Below the pieces are notes generated by a model. It worked only from the letters and a program-made list of their open reading frames with translations, was not told the DNA's origin and searched no databases. A stretch of DNA of 64,000 nt from Bacteroidota bacterium (GTDB lineage Bacteria > Bacteroidota > Bacteroidia > Bacteroidales > JAADJA01), in assembly GCA_020444515.1 (NCBI GenBank), contig JAHLKX010000005.1:422988-486987 (forward strand). The letters run 5' to 3'. Positions 50,475 to 59,064 of the stretch are shown piece by piece (the first letter of the stretch is position 1; every line of letters starts with the position of its first letter). The position numbers and the translations under genes were made by a program.

Positions 50475-51242
50475 ATGGCTGAAAAAATTATAACGTACAA
50501 TGTCAATGGCATCCGTGCCGCTGTCAGAAAAGGATTTTTAGAATGGTTAAAAGCAGTGGATGCCGATGTTGTTTGTATCCAGGAAACCAAAGCCCAACCG
50601 GATCAACTTCCTGTGATGGAATTGAATGAGATGGGGTATGATGTTTTCAGTTTTTCTGCACAAAAGAAAGGATACAGTGGAGTTTCCATTTTCACACGAA
50701 AGAAACCCGACCATGTGGAGTTGGGGATGGGAATGCCTGAATATGATCATGAAGGTCGTTTTATGAGGGCTGATTTTGGTGACTTTTCGGTTGTGAGTGT
50801 TTATCATCCATCAGGATCGAGTGGAGAGTTGCGACAGGCTTTTAAAATGAAATGGTTGGATGATTTTCAGAACTATGTGATGGATTTGCGTAAGAACCGC
50901 CCCAATTTGGTCATTTCAGGTGATTACAATATTTGTCATCAACCCATCGATATTCATGATCCGGTGGGCAATAAAAACAATTCCGGATTCCTGCCTGAGG
51001 AAAGAGCATGGATGACAGGATTTTTAGAAAAAGGCTTTATCGACAGTTTCCGTGTTTTTAATAAAGAACCAGATCATTTTACCTGGTGGTCATACCGGAT
51101 GAATGCACGCGCCAGGAACCTCGGCTGGCGGATAGATTATCATATGGTTACCGAAAATCTCCGGGATCGTCTGCAGCGCTGTGTGATCCTTCCGCAGGCG
51201 GTTCACTCTGATCACTGTCCGGTGATGTTGGAGCTATCGTGA
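50475..51242 (+). CDS. xth: Exodeoxyribonuclease III
   Basis: 255 residues from ATG 50475, the typical length. Motifs of the ExoIII/AP endonuclease family: ITYNVNGIRAA, VCIQETKAQPDQLP (metal Glu), FSAQKKGYSGVSIF, VVSVYHPSGS, LVISGDYNICHQPIDIHDP, NARARNLGWRIDYHMV and HSDHCPVMLEL (catalytic Asp-His). It repairs abasic sites and degrades DNA from 3' ends. The longer frame from TTG 50451 is not conserved. Divergent from the CLC pair. Confidence 0.95.
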   Translation: MAEKIITYNVNGIRAAVRKGFLEWLKAVDADVVCIQETKAQPDQLPVMELNEMGYDVFSFSAQKKGYSGVSIFTRKKPDHVELGMGMPEYDHEGRFMRADFGDFSVVSVYHPSGSSGELRQAFKMKWLDDFQNYVMDLRKNRPNLVISGDYNICHQPIDIHDPVGNKNNSGFLPEERAWMTGFLEKGFIDSFRVFNKEPDHFTWWSYRMNARARNLGWRIDYHMVTENLRDRLQRCVILPQAVHSDHCPVMLELS

Positions 51243-51283
51243 GTTAAAAATCTTTTTAATATTTTAGCTGGAAAATCAGAAAA

Positions 51284-52711
51284 TTGAAAGTTTTACTTGT
51301 AGGCAATCCACGCACAGTGATGGGCTTTAACAGGCTTACCAAACTGCCAAGCCTTAACCTTGCTTCACTGGCATCTAATGTTGAAGAAGACCTGGCGGAA
51401 ATTAAAGTGGCAGACCTGGTTCTGAAACAACGCAATTCGGCTGGATTCCTTCAACAGATTATTGAAGATTTTAAACCGGATGTGGTTGGTTTTACTGCCA
51501 TGAGTTTCCAGTATCAGACCGCCCTGAAACTGATCAAATTGACCAAAACACATTCTGAAAACATCATTACCATTTTGGGCGGATATCATGCAACAGCAGA
51601 TGGTGAAACCATCCTGGAAGGTCCTGATCATCGGTTTATCGATTATATCATTGATGGAGAAGGAGAGGTATCATTCAATGCCCTGCTGAAAGTTCTTAAA
51701 AATAAAGGTTCCATTTCAGAAGTTCCCGGATTACTTTACCGCCAGAGCGGTCGTGTAATTAAAAATCCCAGGGCTGAATTACTGCCTCCGGATAAGATCC
51801 GGATTCCTGATCGGGGTTCTAGGTTGATACAAAAAGGCTTTCATATTTTGGGGCAGCCGGCAGATGTGATCGAAACATCACGGGGTTGTGTTTATGACTG
51901 TAACTTTTGCAGTATCCGGCATATGTATGGTAAATCGTTTCGTAAATTCAGTACGGAACGAATCCTGGTCGACCTGGAGGATGCCAAACGTTTTGGAGCA
52001 AAAAGTATTTTTATCACCGATGATAATATCACCCTGGATGGCAGACGGTTGCAAAAGCTTTGTGATGAGATCGAACAGGCCCGGCTGAATTTAACATTTG
52101 CGGTCCAGGCCAGTGTTCGTGGTTTTAAAAAGAATCCTGATCTTGCAGAAGCCATGGCCAAAGCCGGAACAAAGATCGTATTTCTGGGCATTGAAAATGC
52201 TTCTGATTCAGCCCTGGAGTTTATGCATAAGCGTAATCAGCTCAGCAGTGCCGATACCCTGGATGTGGTGAAACAACTTAAAAAGTTCGGGATCATTGTT
52301 GTGGGTGGTTTTATATTTGGTTATCCTGATGACAATGAAAAAACCTTGCTTGAAAATTTTCAATATGCTAAAAAACTGGGAATAGATATCCAGCTGTTCA
52401 ATATACTGACGCCCCACCTTAAAACGGAACTCCGGGAAGATCTGCTCAAGCAGGGAATGATCACCAATCCGCATGATTACACAAAATACAATCACTACGC
52501 CTCCAATGTGCGGACCCATCATTTGAGCAGTGAGGAATTATATCGGTTACGCAATAAGCTTGATGCTCGTTTCCCGGTGGAGTCAGGAGCAATTTTCAGG
52601 TTGATGAGGGCTTATCCATCATATTTTGGTCGATTGATATTGAAGATGGTGGTGGATGAACCCCGAAACTGGATTAACTTTACAACCGGATTTATAACCA
52701 AACGTTTTTGA
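51284..52711 (+). CDS. B12-binding radical SAM protein
   Basis: 475 residues; the start TTG 51284 gives MKVLLVGNPRTVMGF. Residues 1-140 are a cobalamin-binding Rossmann domain (FKPDVVGFTAMSFQYQTAL, ITILGGYHATADGE, IDYIIDGEGEVSF). The radical SAM core has the cluster CVYDCNFCSI (Cys202, 206, 209), ITDDNITLDGRRL, VFLGIENASD and GGFIFGYPDDN. The HpnJ/BchE-like group to which it belongs makes varied methylations and cyclisations; this one's substrate cannot be told. The next gene starts 1 base after its stop, but that protein is a lipoprotein with no clear link. Confidence 0.87.
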   Translation: MKVLLVGNPRTVMGFNRLTKLPSLNLASLASNVEEDLAEIKVADLVLKQRNSAGFLQQIIEDFKPDVVGFTAMSFQYQTALKLIKLTKTHSENIITILGGYHATADGETILEGPDHRFIDYIIDGEGEVSFNALLKVLKNKGSISEVPGLLYRQSGRVIKNPRAELLPPDKIRIPDRGSRLIQKGFHILGQPADVIETSRGCVYDCNFCSIRHMYGKSFRKFSTERILVDLEDAKRFGAKSIFITDDNITLDGRRLQKLCDEIEQARLNLTFAVQASVRGFKKNPDLAEAMAKAGTKIVFLGIENASDSALEFMHKRNQLSSADTLDVVKQLKKFGIIVVGGFIFGYPDDNEKTLLENFQYAKKLGIDIQLFNILTPHLKTELREDLLKQGMITNPHDYTKYNHYASNVRTHHLSSEELYRLRNKLDARFPVESGAIFRLMRAYPSYFGRLILKMVVDEPRNWINFTTGFITKRF

Positions 52712-52712
52712 T

Positions 52713-53549
52713 ATGAGATTCATAAAAATGATCAAAAGTTCCCTTTTACTTATGGTTTTTACTGCTTTTATTTTGGGTTGCTCCAAAGATGAGGAAGCGG
52801 ATACCCCTTGTGGAAGTCCCTTTTCCATTGACCTTGGTGTTGACCAGGTCCTGCCCGAAGGGGAAACTCTTACCCTGGATGCTACCATTGCGGATGCTAC
52901 TTACCAATGGTCGACAGGAGCGACAACAGCTTCCATAGTGGTAGATACCACCGGTATTTACTGGGTGGCCGTTACCACATGTTATGGAACCGAGTCGGAC
53001 ACAATTCAGGTAACATTGAGTTATCCCACCATTAAAATGGTAACGGATTTTGGAGACATTCGCTTTTGGTTGTATCATCAAACACCCTTGCACCGCGAAA
53101 ATTTTCTGGATCTCGCATCCGGCAATTTTTATGACGGATTGATTTTTCATCGGGTAATTGAAAATTTTGTGATCCAGGGAGGTGATCCGGAGGGGACCGG
53201 TTTTGGTGGACCCGGTTATACCATACCTGCTGAAATAAAGGCAGAAATTACGCATCAATTCGGGGCAGTTGGGGCTGCCCGGCTGGGAGATGATGTGAAT
53301 CCTGAAAAAGAAAGCAATGGTTCACAGTTTTACATCGTAAGTGATTCCAATGGTGAACCGGGATTGAATGGGAATTATACGGTTTTTGGGCAGGTGTTTG
53401 AGGGGCTGGAGGTTGTTACCTCGATTTCACAGGTGGAAGTGGATGCCAATGACCGGCCCCTTGACGATGTGATCATGCAGATAGTTTCAATTGAAAATTT
53501 TACGGCGGAACAACTTGCATCTCAATTTGATTTTCAGATTCCGGAATAG
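52713..53549 (+). CDS. Cyclophilin-type peptidyl-prolyl isomerase lipoprotein
   Basis: 278 residues. The lipoprotein signal is LLLMVFTAFILGC. Residues 35-105 form an Ig-like/PKD-type sandwich (TLDATIADATYQWSTGATT, GIYWVAVTTCYG), common in Bacteroidota surface proteins. The cyclophilin domain follows: TDFGDIRFWLY, FYDGLIFHRVIENFVIQGGD, GSQFYIVSD and NYTVFGQVFEGLEVV, with the catalytic Arg in FHRV. It should help fold periplasmic or surface proteins at proline bonds. The start ATG lies 1 base after the radical SAM stop. Confidence 0.9.
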   Translation: MRFIKMIKSSLLLMVFTAFILGCSKDEEADTPCGSPFSIDLGVDQVLPEGETLTLDATIADATYQWSTGATTASIVVDTTGIYWVAVTTCYGTESDTIQVTLSYPTIKMVTDFGDIRFWLYHQTPLHRENFLDLASGNFYDGLIFHRVIENFVIQGGDPEGTGFGGPGYTIPAEIKAEITHQFGAVGAARLGDDVNPEKESNGSQFYIVSDSNGEPGLNGNYTVFGQVFEGLEVVTSISQVEVDANDRPLDDVIMQIVSIENFTAEQLASQFDFQIPE

Positions 53550-53746
53550 GTATTTTCTTTCATTTTCAATTGCACCTTTCCATACCAAAACCACGGTGAA
53601 ATCGTTTATTTCTTAATGAAAAACCGGGGCGTGATCAATTCAAAAAAATTGACTGGATAATTGAATATTCCCTGACAATATTTATAATTTTGACGCTGTT
53701 TGAAACCAGGAGATACCATAGTGAGTTTAACAGAGAAAAACAAGAG

Positions 53747-54019
53747 ATGGAGATAATAATCAGGCATGAAGGCAACAGGTTCATCACAACTGTAGAAGGT
53801 ATGGAATCGGTGTTGGAATATGAAATGTATGGAGAATCCACGGTGGTGTTTTCGCATACCTATGTTCCGATTGAATTAAGGGGTCGTGGCTTAGCCACCG
53901 AAATTATAAAAGAAGGACTCGACTGGGCACGACAGGAGAATCTGAAGGTGATCCCTGCCTGCTCGGCAGTTCAGCGGTATATTGATCGACATCCTGAATA
54001 TAAGTTAACAACTGTCTAA
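53747..54019 (+). CDS. Small GNAT-type acetyltransferase
   Basis: 90 residues from ATG 53747; the upstream TTG at 53690 adds unconserved sequence. The protein is YjdJ-like: HTYVPIELRGRGLATEII gives the acetyl-CoA pyrophosphate-binding RGRGLA loop, then LKVIPACSAVQRYIDRHPEY. The length and the CSAVQRYIDRHPEY end are standard for this compact subgroup, whose targets are unknown. It is followed by a bidirectional terminator. Confidence 0.85.
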   Translation: MEIIIRHEGNRFITTVEGMESVLEYEMYGESTVVFSHTYVPIELRGRGLATEIIKEGLDWARQENLKVIPACSAVQRYIDRHPEYKLTTV

Positions 54020-54021
54020 AT

Positions 54022-54054
54022 AAAAAAAGCCCCGTTCAGGGGCTTTATTTTTTT
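54022..54054. terminator. Bidirectional intrinsic terminator
   Basis: An 8-base perfect stem, AAAGCCCC (54026-54033) and GGGGCTTT (54039-54046), with a 5-base loop, preceded by a run of A and followed by a run of T. It lies between the convergent ends of the acetyltransferase and korB genes and can stop transcription from both sides. Confidence 0.88.
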
Positions 54055-54066
54055 GATCTTCAGGAG

Positions 54067-55098
54067 TTAAATCTCCCATGTTTTACCACTGTTCAGTAAG
54101 TCATCTACCGATTTAATTTTACCGTGCTCTTTCTCTTCCTTGATGATTGCTTCCATTTTTCCATCAAAGGTAAAATCAGAGATGGATCTGATCACACCCA
54201 AAGCCAGTGGATATTCCGGTGGCTCCATGGTGGCCAGTAAAACATGAATGCCTGATTCCCACTGGTATTTATCGTGTACCAGAATGTCTTTCTCCGTGAT
54301 GCCGTTCTCATTGAGTTTGGCCACTTCAAGACGGGTGCCTTTCAGAACGATTCCTTTATCAAGATCTTTTCCAAAAATCATGGGTTTCCCATGTTCCAGG
54401 TATATCTGATTATCGTCACGGGTTTCTCGTGAAGTAACCATAGCGTGTATCTTGTCATTAAAGATCACACAATTTTGCATGATCTCAATCAATGATGTTC
54501 CACTGTGCTGTGAAGCTTCCAGCATTATTTCGGCCATCATTTTGGGATTGGTATCTACGGCGCGTGCAAAAAAGGTTCCCTGCGCTCCGATGGCCAGTTC
54601 GCCAACATTAAACGGATGTTCAATGGTTCCCTGAGGGGATGATTTGGTTCGATGTCCGGAAGGCGTTGTAGGTGAAAATTGTCCTTTGGTCAATCCATAT
54701 ATCTTGTTGTTGAACAACATGACATTGATGTCGATATTCCGGCGTAAAAGATGAATAAAATGATTGCCCCCGATGGCCAGGGAATCACCATCACCGGTTA
54801 CCATCCATACCATCAGATTGGGATTGGCAATCTTAATACCACTGGCCAGTGCTGCTGCCCGGCCATGGATGCCATGAAAGCCATAGGTTTTTACATAATA
54901 GGGAAAACGCGATGAACAACCGATCCCGGAAACCACCACGATGTCTTCTTTCCTAACACCTGTTTGGGGCAATACTTTTTGAAAAGCAGAAAGGATCGCA
55001 TGATCACCACAACCCGGACACCATTTGACCATTTGGTCGCTGATAAAATCTTCTTTTGACAGGGTTGGCTTTATTGTTTCTGTTTTAATTGTCTCCAT
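54067..55098 (-). CDS. korB: 2-oxoacid:ferredoxin oxidoreductase, beta subunit
   Basis: 343 residues. Thiamine diphosphate-binding subunit: WCPGCGDHAIL (cluster ligands), GIGCSSRFPYY, GIHGRAAALASGIK, GDGDSLAIGGNHFIHLLRR and NNKIYGLTKGQFSPTT. This is the beta subunit of the two-subunit 2-oxoglutarate or pyruvate:ferredoxin oxidoreductases of anaerobes. It oxidatively decarboxylates the oxoacid to the acyl-CoA and reduces ferredoxin. It begins 1 base after the korA stop in the same operon. Which oxoacid is used cannot be decided from the sequence; the korAB form is most often 2-oxoglutarate. Confidence 0.93.
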   Translation of the reverse strand: METIKTETIKPTLSKEDFISDQMVKWCPGCGDHAILSAFQKVLPQTGVRKEDIVVVSGIGCSSRFPYYVKTYGFHGIHGRAAALASGIKIANPNLMVWMVTGDGDSLAIGGNHFIHLLRRNIDINVMLFNNKIYGLTKGQFSPTTPSGHRTKSSPQGTIEHPFNVGELAIGAQGTFFARAVDTNPKMMAEIMLEASQHSGTSLIEIMQNCVIFNDKIHAMVTSRETRDDNQIYLEHGKPMIFGKDLDKGIVLKGTRLEVAKLNENGITEKDILVHDKYQWESGIHVLLATMEPPEYPLALGVIRSISDFTFDGKMEAIIKEEKEHGKIKSVDDLLNSGKTWEI

Positions 55099-55099
55099 G

Positions 55100-56953
55100 C
55101 TATTTACCCTCCAGCATTTGATTGAATTTATCGACGAGTTCCTTAACCATAAAGGGGAGTCCCTGAATTTTATTGTATTGTTCGAAGGTGTATTTTTGGA
55201 AATTCATCCTGAGATGGAGCACGAACTGCCCCAGGTTCAATTCGGGAACGATGATCCTATTGAACCGACTAAATATCTCTTCCGTATTCCGTGGCAAGGG
55301 GTTGATATAGTGGAAGTGAGCAAGGCTCACACTTTTACCTTGTTTATGCATTTCCTGCACCGCTTCCATCATCACGCCATACGTGCCACCCCAGCTAACA
55401 ATCAGCAATTCTCCGCTTTCGGGACCATAAACCTCCTGGGGTTTGACATATTGGGCTACCCGTTGTACTTTTTCAGCGCGGTACTCACTCATGAGCTGAT
55501 GGTTTTCAGGATCATGGGAGACATGGCCATACACATCCTCTTTTTCAAGTCCTCCAATCCGGTGTCGCAGTCCTTCTGTACCCGGAATGGCCCATTTTCT
55601 GTTCAATTTTTCAGGGTCTCTTTTATAAGGATAGTAATCCGGATCATTGGCTTTTGCAATGGGAGGAACAATTTCAGGCAGATCTGCCAACTTTGGAATT
55701 TTAAAAACCTCAGATCCATTGGCGAGGTACCCTTCAGTCAGCAGGATAACCGGCGTCATGTGCTCCATTGCCAGTTTTGATGCTTCATATGCGTAGTAAA
55801 AACAATTTGCAGAAGACGAGGCGGCAATAACAATACAAGGTGCTTCTCCATTTCGGCCATAAAGGGCTTGCATCAAATCCGATTGTTCCGATTTGGTGGG
55901 CATCCCGGTAGAAGGTCCGGCACGTTGTACATCCACAATGACAATGGGTAATTCAGTCATCACAGCCAATCCAATGGCTTCGCTTTTCAGTGATAATCCC
56001 GGACCCGAAGTACTGGTGATGGCAAAAGAGCCAGCGAAACTGGCACCAATTGTTGAAACGATACCAGCAATTTCATCCTCAGCCTGCAAAACGCGAGCTC
56101 CCAGTGACTTATGTTTTGAGAGCTCCTGCAATATTTCAGAAGCAGGGGTGATGGGGTAAGAGCCCAGGAACAGATCCCGTCCTGAACGTTCAGCAGCTGC
56201 CAGGAATCCCCAGGCTGTAGCAACGTTTCCAGTAATATTCCGGTATTTGCCTTTGGCCAGGGCGGCAGGTTCAACGGAATAGGTAATCGAACTCAAAGCC
56301 TCGATTGAATCAGCATAATTATAACCGGCCCGTAAGATCCTTTTATTGGATTCCACAACCAATGGATTGGCTTTGAATTTTTGCTCGAAAAATTCATCTG
56401 CACTGGTCAGTTTCCGGTTAAAAATGAAAAACATGATGCCCAGTGCAAACATGTTCCGGCTTTTCATCACCATTTTATTATCCAGACCCAGATCTTCCAC
56501 ACTTTTTTTGGTCATGGTAGAGATGGGTGCCTGGATGACATTATAATCTTTCAGCGACTCATCTTCCAGCGGATTGCCTTCATATCCGGCTTTATCCAGT
56601 TGTTTGTCAATGAAAGTATCATTGTCAACAATGATGGTTCCACCGGGTTTGACCCACATCAGGTTCTTTTTAAGCGGTGCCGGGTTCATGGCAACCAAAA
56701 CATCGGCCATATCACCGGAAGTATGGATTTCTTTGTGTCCGAAATGGATTTGGAAACCCGATACACCGGCCACGGTTCCCTGTGGAGCTCTGATCTCTGC
56801 GGGATAATCCGGAAATGTTGCGAAGTCATTTCCTGCAATGGCTGCTGCATCTGAAAAAAGGGATCCGGTGAGCTGCATGCCATCTCCGGAATCACCAGCA
56901 AATCGTACCACAACATGTTCCAGTTCAACAACCTTTTGCTCTTTGCTCGTCAT
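55100..56953 (-). CDS. korA: 2-oxoacid:ferredoxin oxidoreductase, fused gamma-alpha subunit
   Basis: 617 residues. The N-terminal gamma domain (VVRFAGDSGDGMQLTGSLF, DFATFPDYPAEIRAPQGTVAGV) is followed by the alpha domain: GNVATAWGFLAAAERSGRDLF, YPITPASEILQELS, QAEDEIAGIVSTIGASFAGS, TSTSGPGLSLKSEAIGLAVM and GPSTGMPTKSEQSDL. Together these form the pyrimidine-binding part of the enzyme. The gamma-alpha fusion is common in this family. It has a good promoter upstream (56977-57008). With korB it forms a two-gene operon ending at the bidirectional terminator. Confidence 0.94.
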   Translation of the reverse strand: MTSKEQKVVELEHVVVRFAGDSGDGMQLTGSLFSDAAAIAGNDFATFPDYPAEIRAPQGTVAGVSGFQIHFGHKEIHTSGDMADVLVAMNPAPLKKNLMWVKPGGTIIVDNDTFIDKQLDKAGYEGNPLEDESLKDYNVIQAPISTMTKKSVEDLGLDNKMVMKSRNMFALGIMFFIFNRKLTSADEFFEQKFKANPLVVESNKRILRAGYNYADSIEALSSITYSVEPAALAKGKYRNITGNVATAWGFLAAAERSGRDLFLGSYPITPASEILQELSKHKSLGARVLQAEDEIAGIVSTIGASFAGSFAITSTSGPGLSLKSEAIGLAVMTELPIVIVDVQRAGPSTGMPTKSEQSDLMQALYGRNGEAPCIVIAASSSANCFYYAYEASKLAMEHMTPVILLTEGYLANGSEVFKIPKLADLPEIVPPIAKANDPDYYPYKRDPEKLNRKWAIPGTEGLRHRIGGLEKEDVYGHVSHDPENHQLMSEYRAEKVQRVAQYVKPQEVYGPESGELLIVSWGGTYGVMMEAVQEMHKQGKSVSLAHFHYINPLPRNTEEIFSRFNRIIVPELNLGQFVLHLRMNFQKYTFEQYNKIQGLPFMVKELVDKFNQMLEGK

Positions 56954-57388
56954 AGCATTTTTTTTAGTATTTGCGGCAAAGTTAAAGGTTTTATTTTTGA
57001 TTAATCAATCAATTTTAACAATTTTTTAAGGAAGGGATCATCGATGGTATGGGTTTGGATTTTCGTGCAAATAAAAGGGGATTTTAAGTTTTTTTTAGTT
57101 TGCTATGATGGTTTTTAGTGGCCATGTTAAGGTTCGTTAAAATTGTGTTAATGATTTTGAATTTTCATAACAATCCTACAATTTGCACGTTTAGATTAAA
57201 TCAATGATGGTTCTTTAAATATACAATATTCCAAAAATGAGAATTTCTACTTTGAGATGAAAATAACATAAGTTGTTAGAATTCAGGATTAAAGCTGATT
57301 TGGTATGGAAGTGGCTGACATGTTTAAATTACCAACCAGTGATTACCCTGATGAAGGCAAGTGAAGTTACGAACAAAACCTTTGAATT
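56954..57388. other. Intergenic region of 435 bases upstream of korA
   Basis: Holds the korA promoter at its left end. The rest is AT-rich with no tRNA-like fold. A 19-codon ORF (57305-57364, ATG to TGA) sits upstream of the small gene at 57389 but has no supporting features. I see no strong hairpin or riboswitch-like fold. Confidence 0.55.
56977..57008 (-). promoter_or_regulatory. Promoter of the korAB operon
   Basis: On the minus strand TTG (57006-57008), 21 bases, TAACTTTG (56977-56984), exact in the -7 part, 23 bases before the korA ATG. Confidence 0.6.
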
Positions 57389-57577
57389 ATGCTACGCTAC
57401 ACGGAAACCATTTTGCAAAAGGTAAGCTTTAACAAAGAACTCTTTAAAAGAGAATTGATTAAAGCGATGAAATGGCTTCAAAAGGAAGAAGTTCCGCTGT
57501 TGAAAGCCTATGTTGTGCTTAATTTTGGAAATGTACATTATGATGTCATCAACGAAGTGTTCAGGCATCATGCATGA
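57389..57577 (+). CDS. Small hypothetical protein, 62 residues
   Basis: MLRYTETILQKVSFNKELFKR-type start (basic, helical), then ELIKAMKWLQKEEVPLLKAYVVLNFG and a C-terminal helix. No cysteine cluster, no signal peptide. The charged amphipathic pattern and normal codon use suggest a real gene, but I do not recognise it. It ends 6 bases before the convergent QueD-type gene. Confidence 0.55.
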   Translation: MLRYTETILQKVSFNKELFKRELIKAMKWLQKEEVPLLKAYVVLNFGNVHYDVINEVFRHHA

Positions 57578-57583
57578 TAACGG

Positions 57584-58030
57584 CTACTGATCCCCGTCAT
57601 GCCATTCGGCATAAGAGGTGGCTGTTTCGCGCAGTTTTAAGCTGTGCAATTTAATTTGGGCCGGTAATTTTTTCTTTATTTTCTCTGCAAAATCTACCAC
57701 CAGGTTTTCACTGGTCGGCTGGTAATCCACAAAAATAACCTGGTTGAAAAGATCAATTGATTGTTTAAAACTATCCCGTGGTGTAAGGGTGTTCAATACG
57801 AGGGCATGATCGAAAACATCCACCACTTGCTCTTTAACAATCCGCTTTAAATCTCCAAAATCGATGACCATCCCCAGCTTGGGACTATTGCTATCCGTTA
57901 TGGCTTTTCCGATTACGGTAACCGACAAGCCATAAGAATGACCATGGATATACTTGCAGGGACCATCGTATCCTAAAAGTGCATGGGCCATTTCAAAGGT
58001 GAACTCTTTTGTGACTCTGATCTGTGACAT
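57584..58030 (-). CDS. 6-pyruvoyltetrahydropterin synthase / 6-carboxytetrahydropterin synthase (QueD-type)
   Basis: 148 residues, the family length. The zinc and catalytic residues are in FEMAHALLGYDG and CKYIHGHSYGLSVTV, where CX3HGH is the QueD pattern; later VIDFGDLKRIV, FDHALVLN, PTSENLVVDFA and LRETATSYAEW are as in the family. It makes 6-carboxytetrahydropterin for queuosine and 7-deazaguanine synthesis, or 6-pyruvoyltetrahydropterin; the QueD role is more likely in bacteria. No queC or queE gene is nearby. Confidence 0.92.
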   Translation of the reverse strand: MSQIRVTKEFTFEMAHALLGYDGPCKYIHGHSYGLSVTVIGKAITDSNSPKLGMVIDFGDLKRIVKEQVVDVFDHALVLNTLTPRDSFKQSIDLFNQVIFVDYQPTSENLVVDFAEKIKKKLPAQIKLHSLKLRETATSYAEWHDGDQ

Positions 58031-58147
58031 TTTTTTGACTTATGGCCACAAAAGTAAAACAATTTCTATTTATCCATAATCAGTACCACATTGCCTTTTT
58101 AACTCTATGACTATCGAAAATTTAAACGCGTGATGATATTTTTTATT

Positions 58148-58155
58148 TATATTTG
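58148..58155 (+). promoter_or_regulatory. -7 element of the LytTR regulator gene
   Basis: TATATTTG, exact TAnnTTTG, 17 bases before the ATG. An AGAGAGG just after it could serve as a ribosome binding site. No convincing -33 box. Confidence 0.45.
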
Positions 58156-58172
58156 TCATCAGAGAGGTTAAC

Positions 58173-58919
58173 ATGATCAGAACCATTATCATTGATGATG
58201 AATTGCACATCCGGGAGATGATTGAACAAATCCTTTCCGATCAGTGCTCAGAAGTTCAGGTAGTTGCTTCTGTGGGAAGCGTTGCCGAAGGATTGAATGC
58301 CATTCAAAATTCAGTGCCGGACCTGTTACTGCTGGATATAAAGATGCCCGACGGAACCGGTTTTGATCTCCTTCAAAAGCTGGAAAATATTTCCTTTAAA
58401 ATCATTTTTATTACCGCTTTTGAAGAGCATGCGATTAAAGCGTTTCAATTCAGTGCGGTTGACTATTTGCTCAAGCCTGTTGACACCGAAGGGCTGATTC
58501 GTTCCATACAAAGAGCTGTGCATACCATACAGGCTGAAATGAGCCTTAAACTGAATACCCTTTTTGGTAACATCAATGCCAAAGAGTCGGATCAGAAGAA
58601 AATCATCCTCAAAACCCTTGATCAAATTCATGTCATCCGGATCAATGAAATCATACACCTTGAATCGGATCAGAACTACACCGTATTTCATGTCAGCGAT
58701 GGTAAAAAGATCCTGGTTTCCAGAACCCTCAAGGATTTTGAGGAGATGTTAGGCGAACACAGTTTTTTCAGGGTTCATAAATCACACCTGATCAATCTCG
58801 GTTACATTGATCGTTTTGAGAAAGCCGAAGGTGGTACGGTGGTAATGTCAAACGCTTCACGCATTCCGGTAGCCTCCCGTAAGCGAGATCAACTGCTGGA
58901 ACTCTTTGAAAAATTTTAG
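58173..58919 (+). CDS. LytTR-family response regulator
   Basis: 248 residues. The receiver domain has IIIDDE (acidic pair), LLLLDIKMPDGTGF with phospho-acceptor Asp55, FITAFEEHA and VDYLLKPVD. The LytTR DNA-binding domain follows (residues 140-248: DQIHVIRINEIIHLESDQNYT, FFRVHKSHLINLGYID, ASRIPVASRKRDQLL). This is the typical two-domain regulator that works with a histidine kinase of the LytS type. No kinase gene is adjacent, so it is an orphan in this window. Targets unknown. Confidence 0.92.
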   Translation: MIRTIIIDDELHIREMIEQILSDQCSEVQVVASVGSVAEGLNAIQNSVPDLLLLDIKMPDGTGFDLLQKLENISFKIIFITAFEEHAIKAFQFSAVDYLLKPVDTEGLIRSIQRAVHTIQAEMSLKLNTLFGNINAKESDQKKIILKTLDQIHVIRINEIIHLESDQNYTVFHVSDGKKILVSRTLKDFEEMLGEHSFFRVHKSHLINLGYIDRFEKAEGGTVVMSNASRIPVASRKRDQLLELFEKF

Positions 58920-59064
58920 TGGGCCGATTATTCAGTGCGTTTATTCATTTATTCCCGGCGTTTAATCAACAGAACCGAGCGTTAATTAATTACCTTCATT
59001 TTGAGTCTTGTCAGGTCGTACATTTATAGTGGATAATTTTTGATCGATCAAAATCCCTTTTATT

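Noticed and set aside
55025..55780. 251-codon open frame on the plus strand opposite korA and korB
   Set aside because: It is antisense to two well-supported korAB genes and its protein shows low complexity with no signal or family pattern. Overlap with essential genes makes it a shadow.
56954..57388. Riboswitch or small RNA in the large spacer upstream of korA
   Set aside because: No consistent stem set or known riboswitch motif was found by eye; only the korA promoter is supported.
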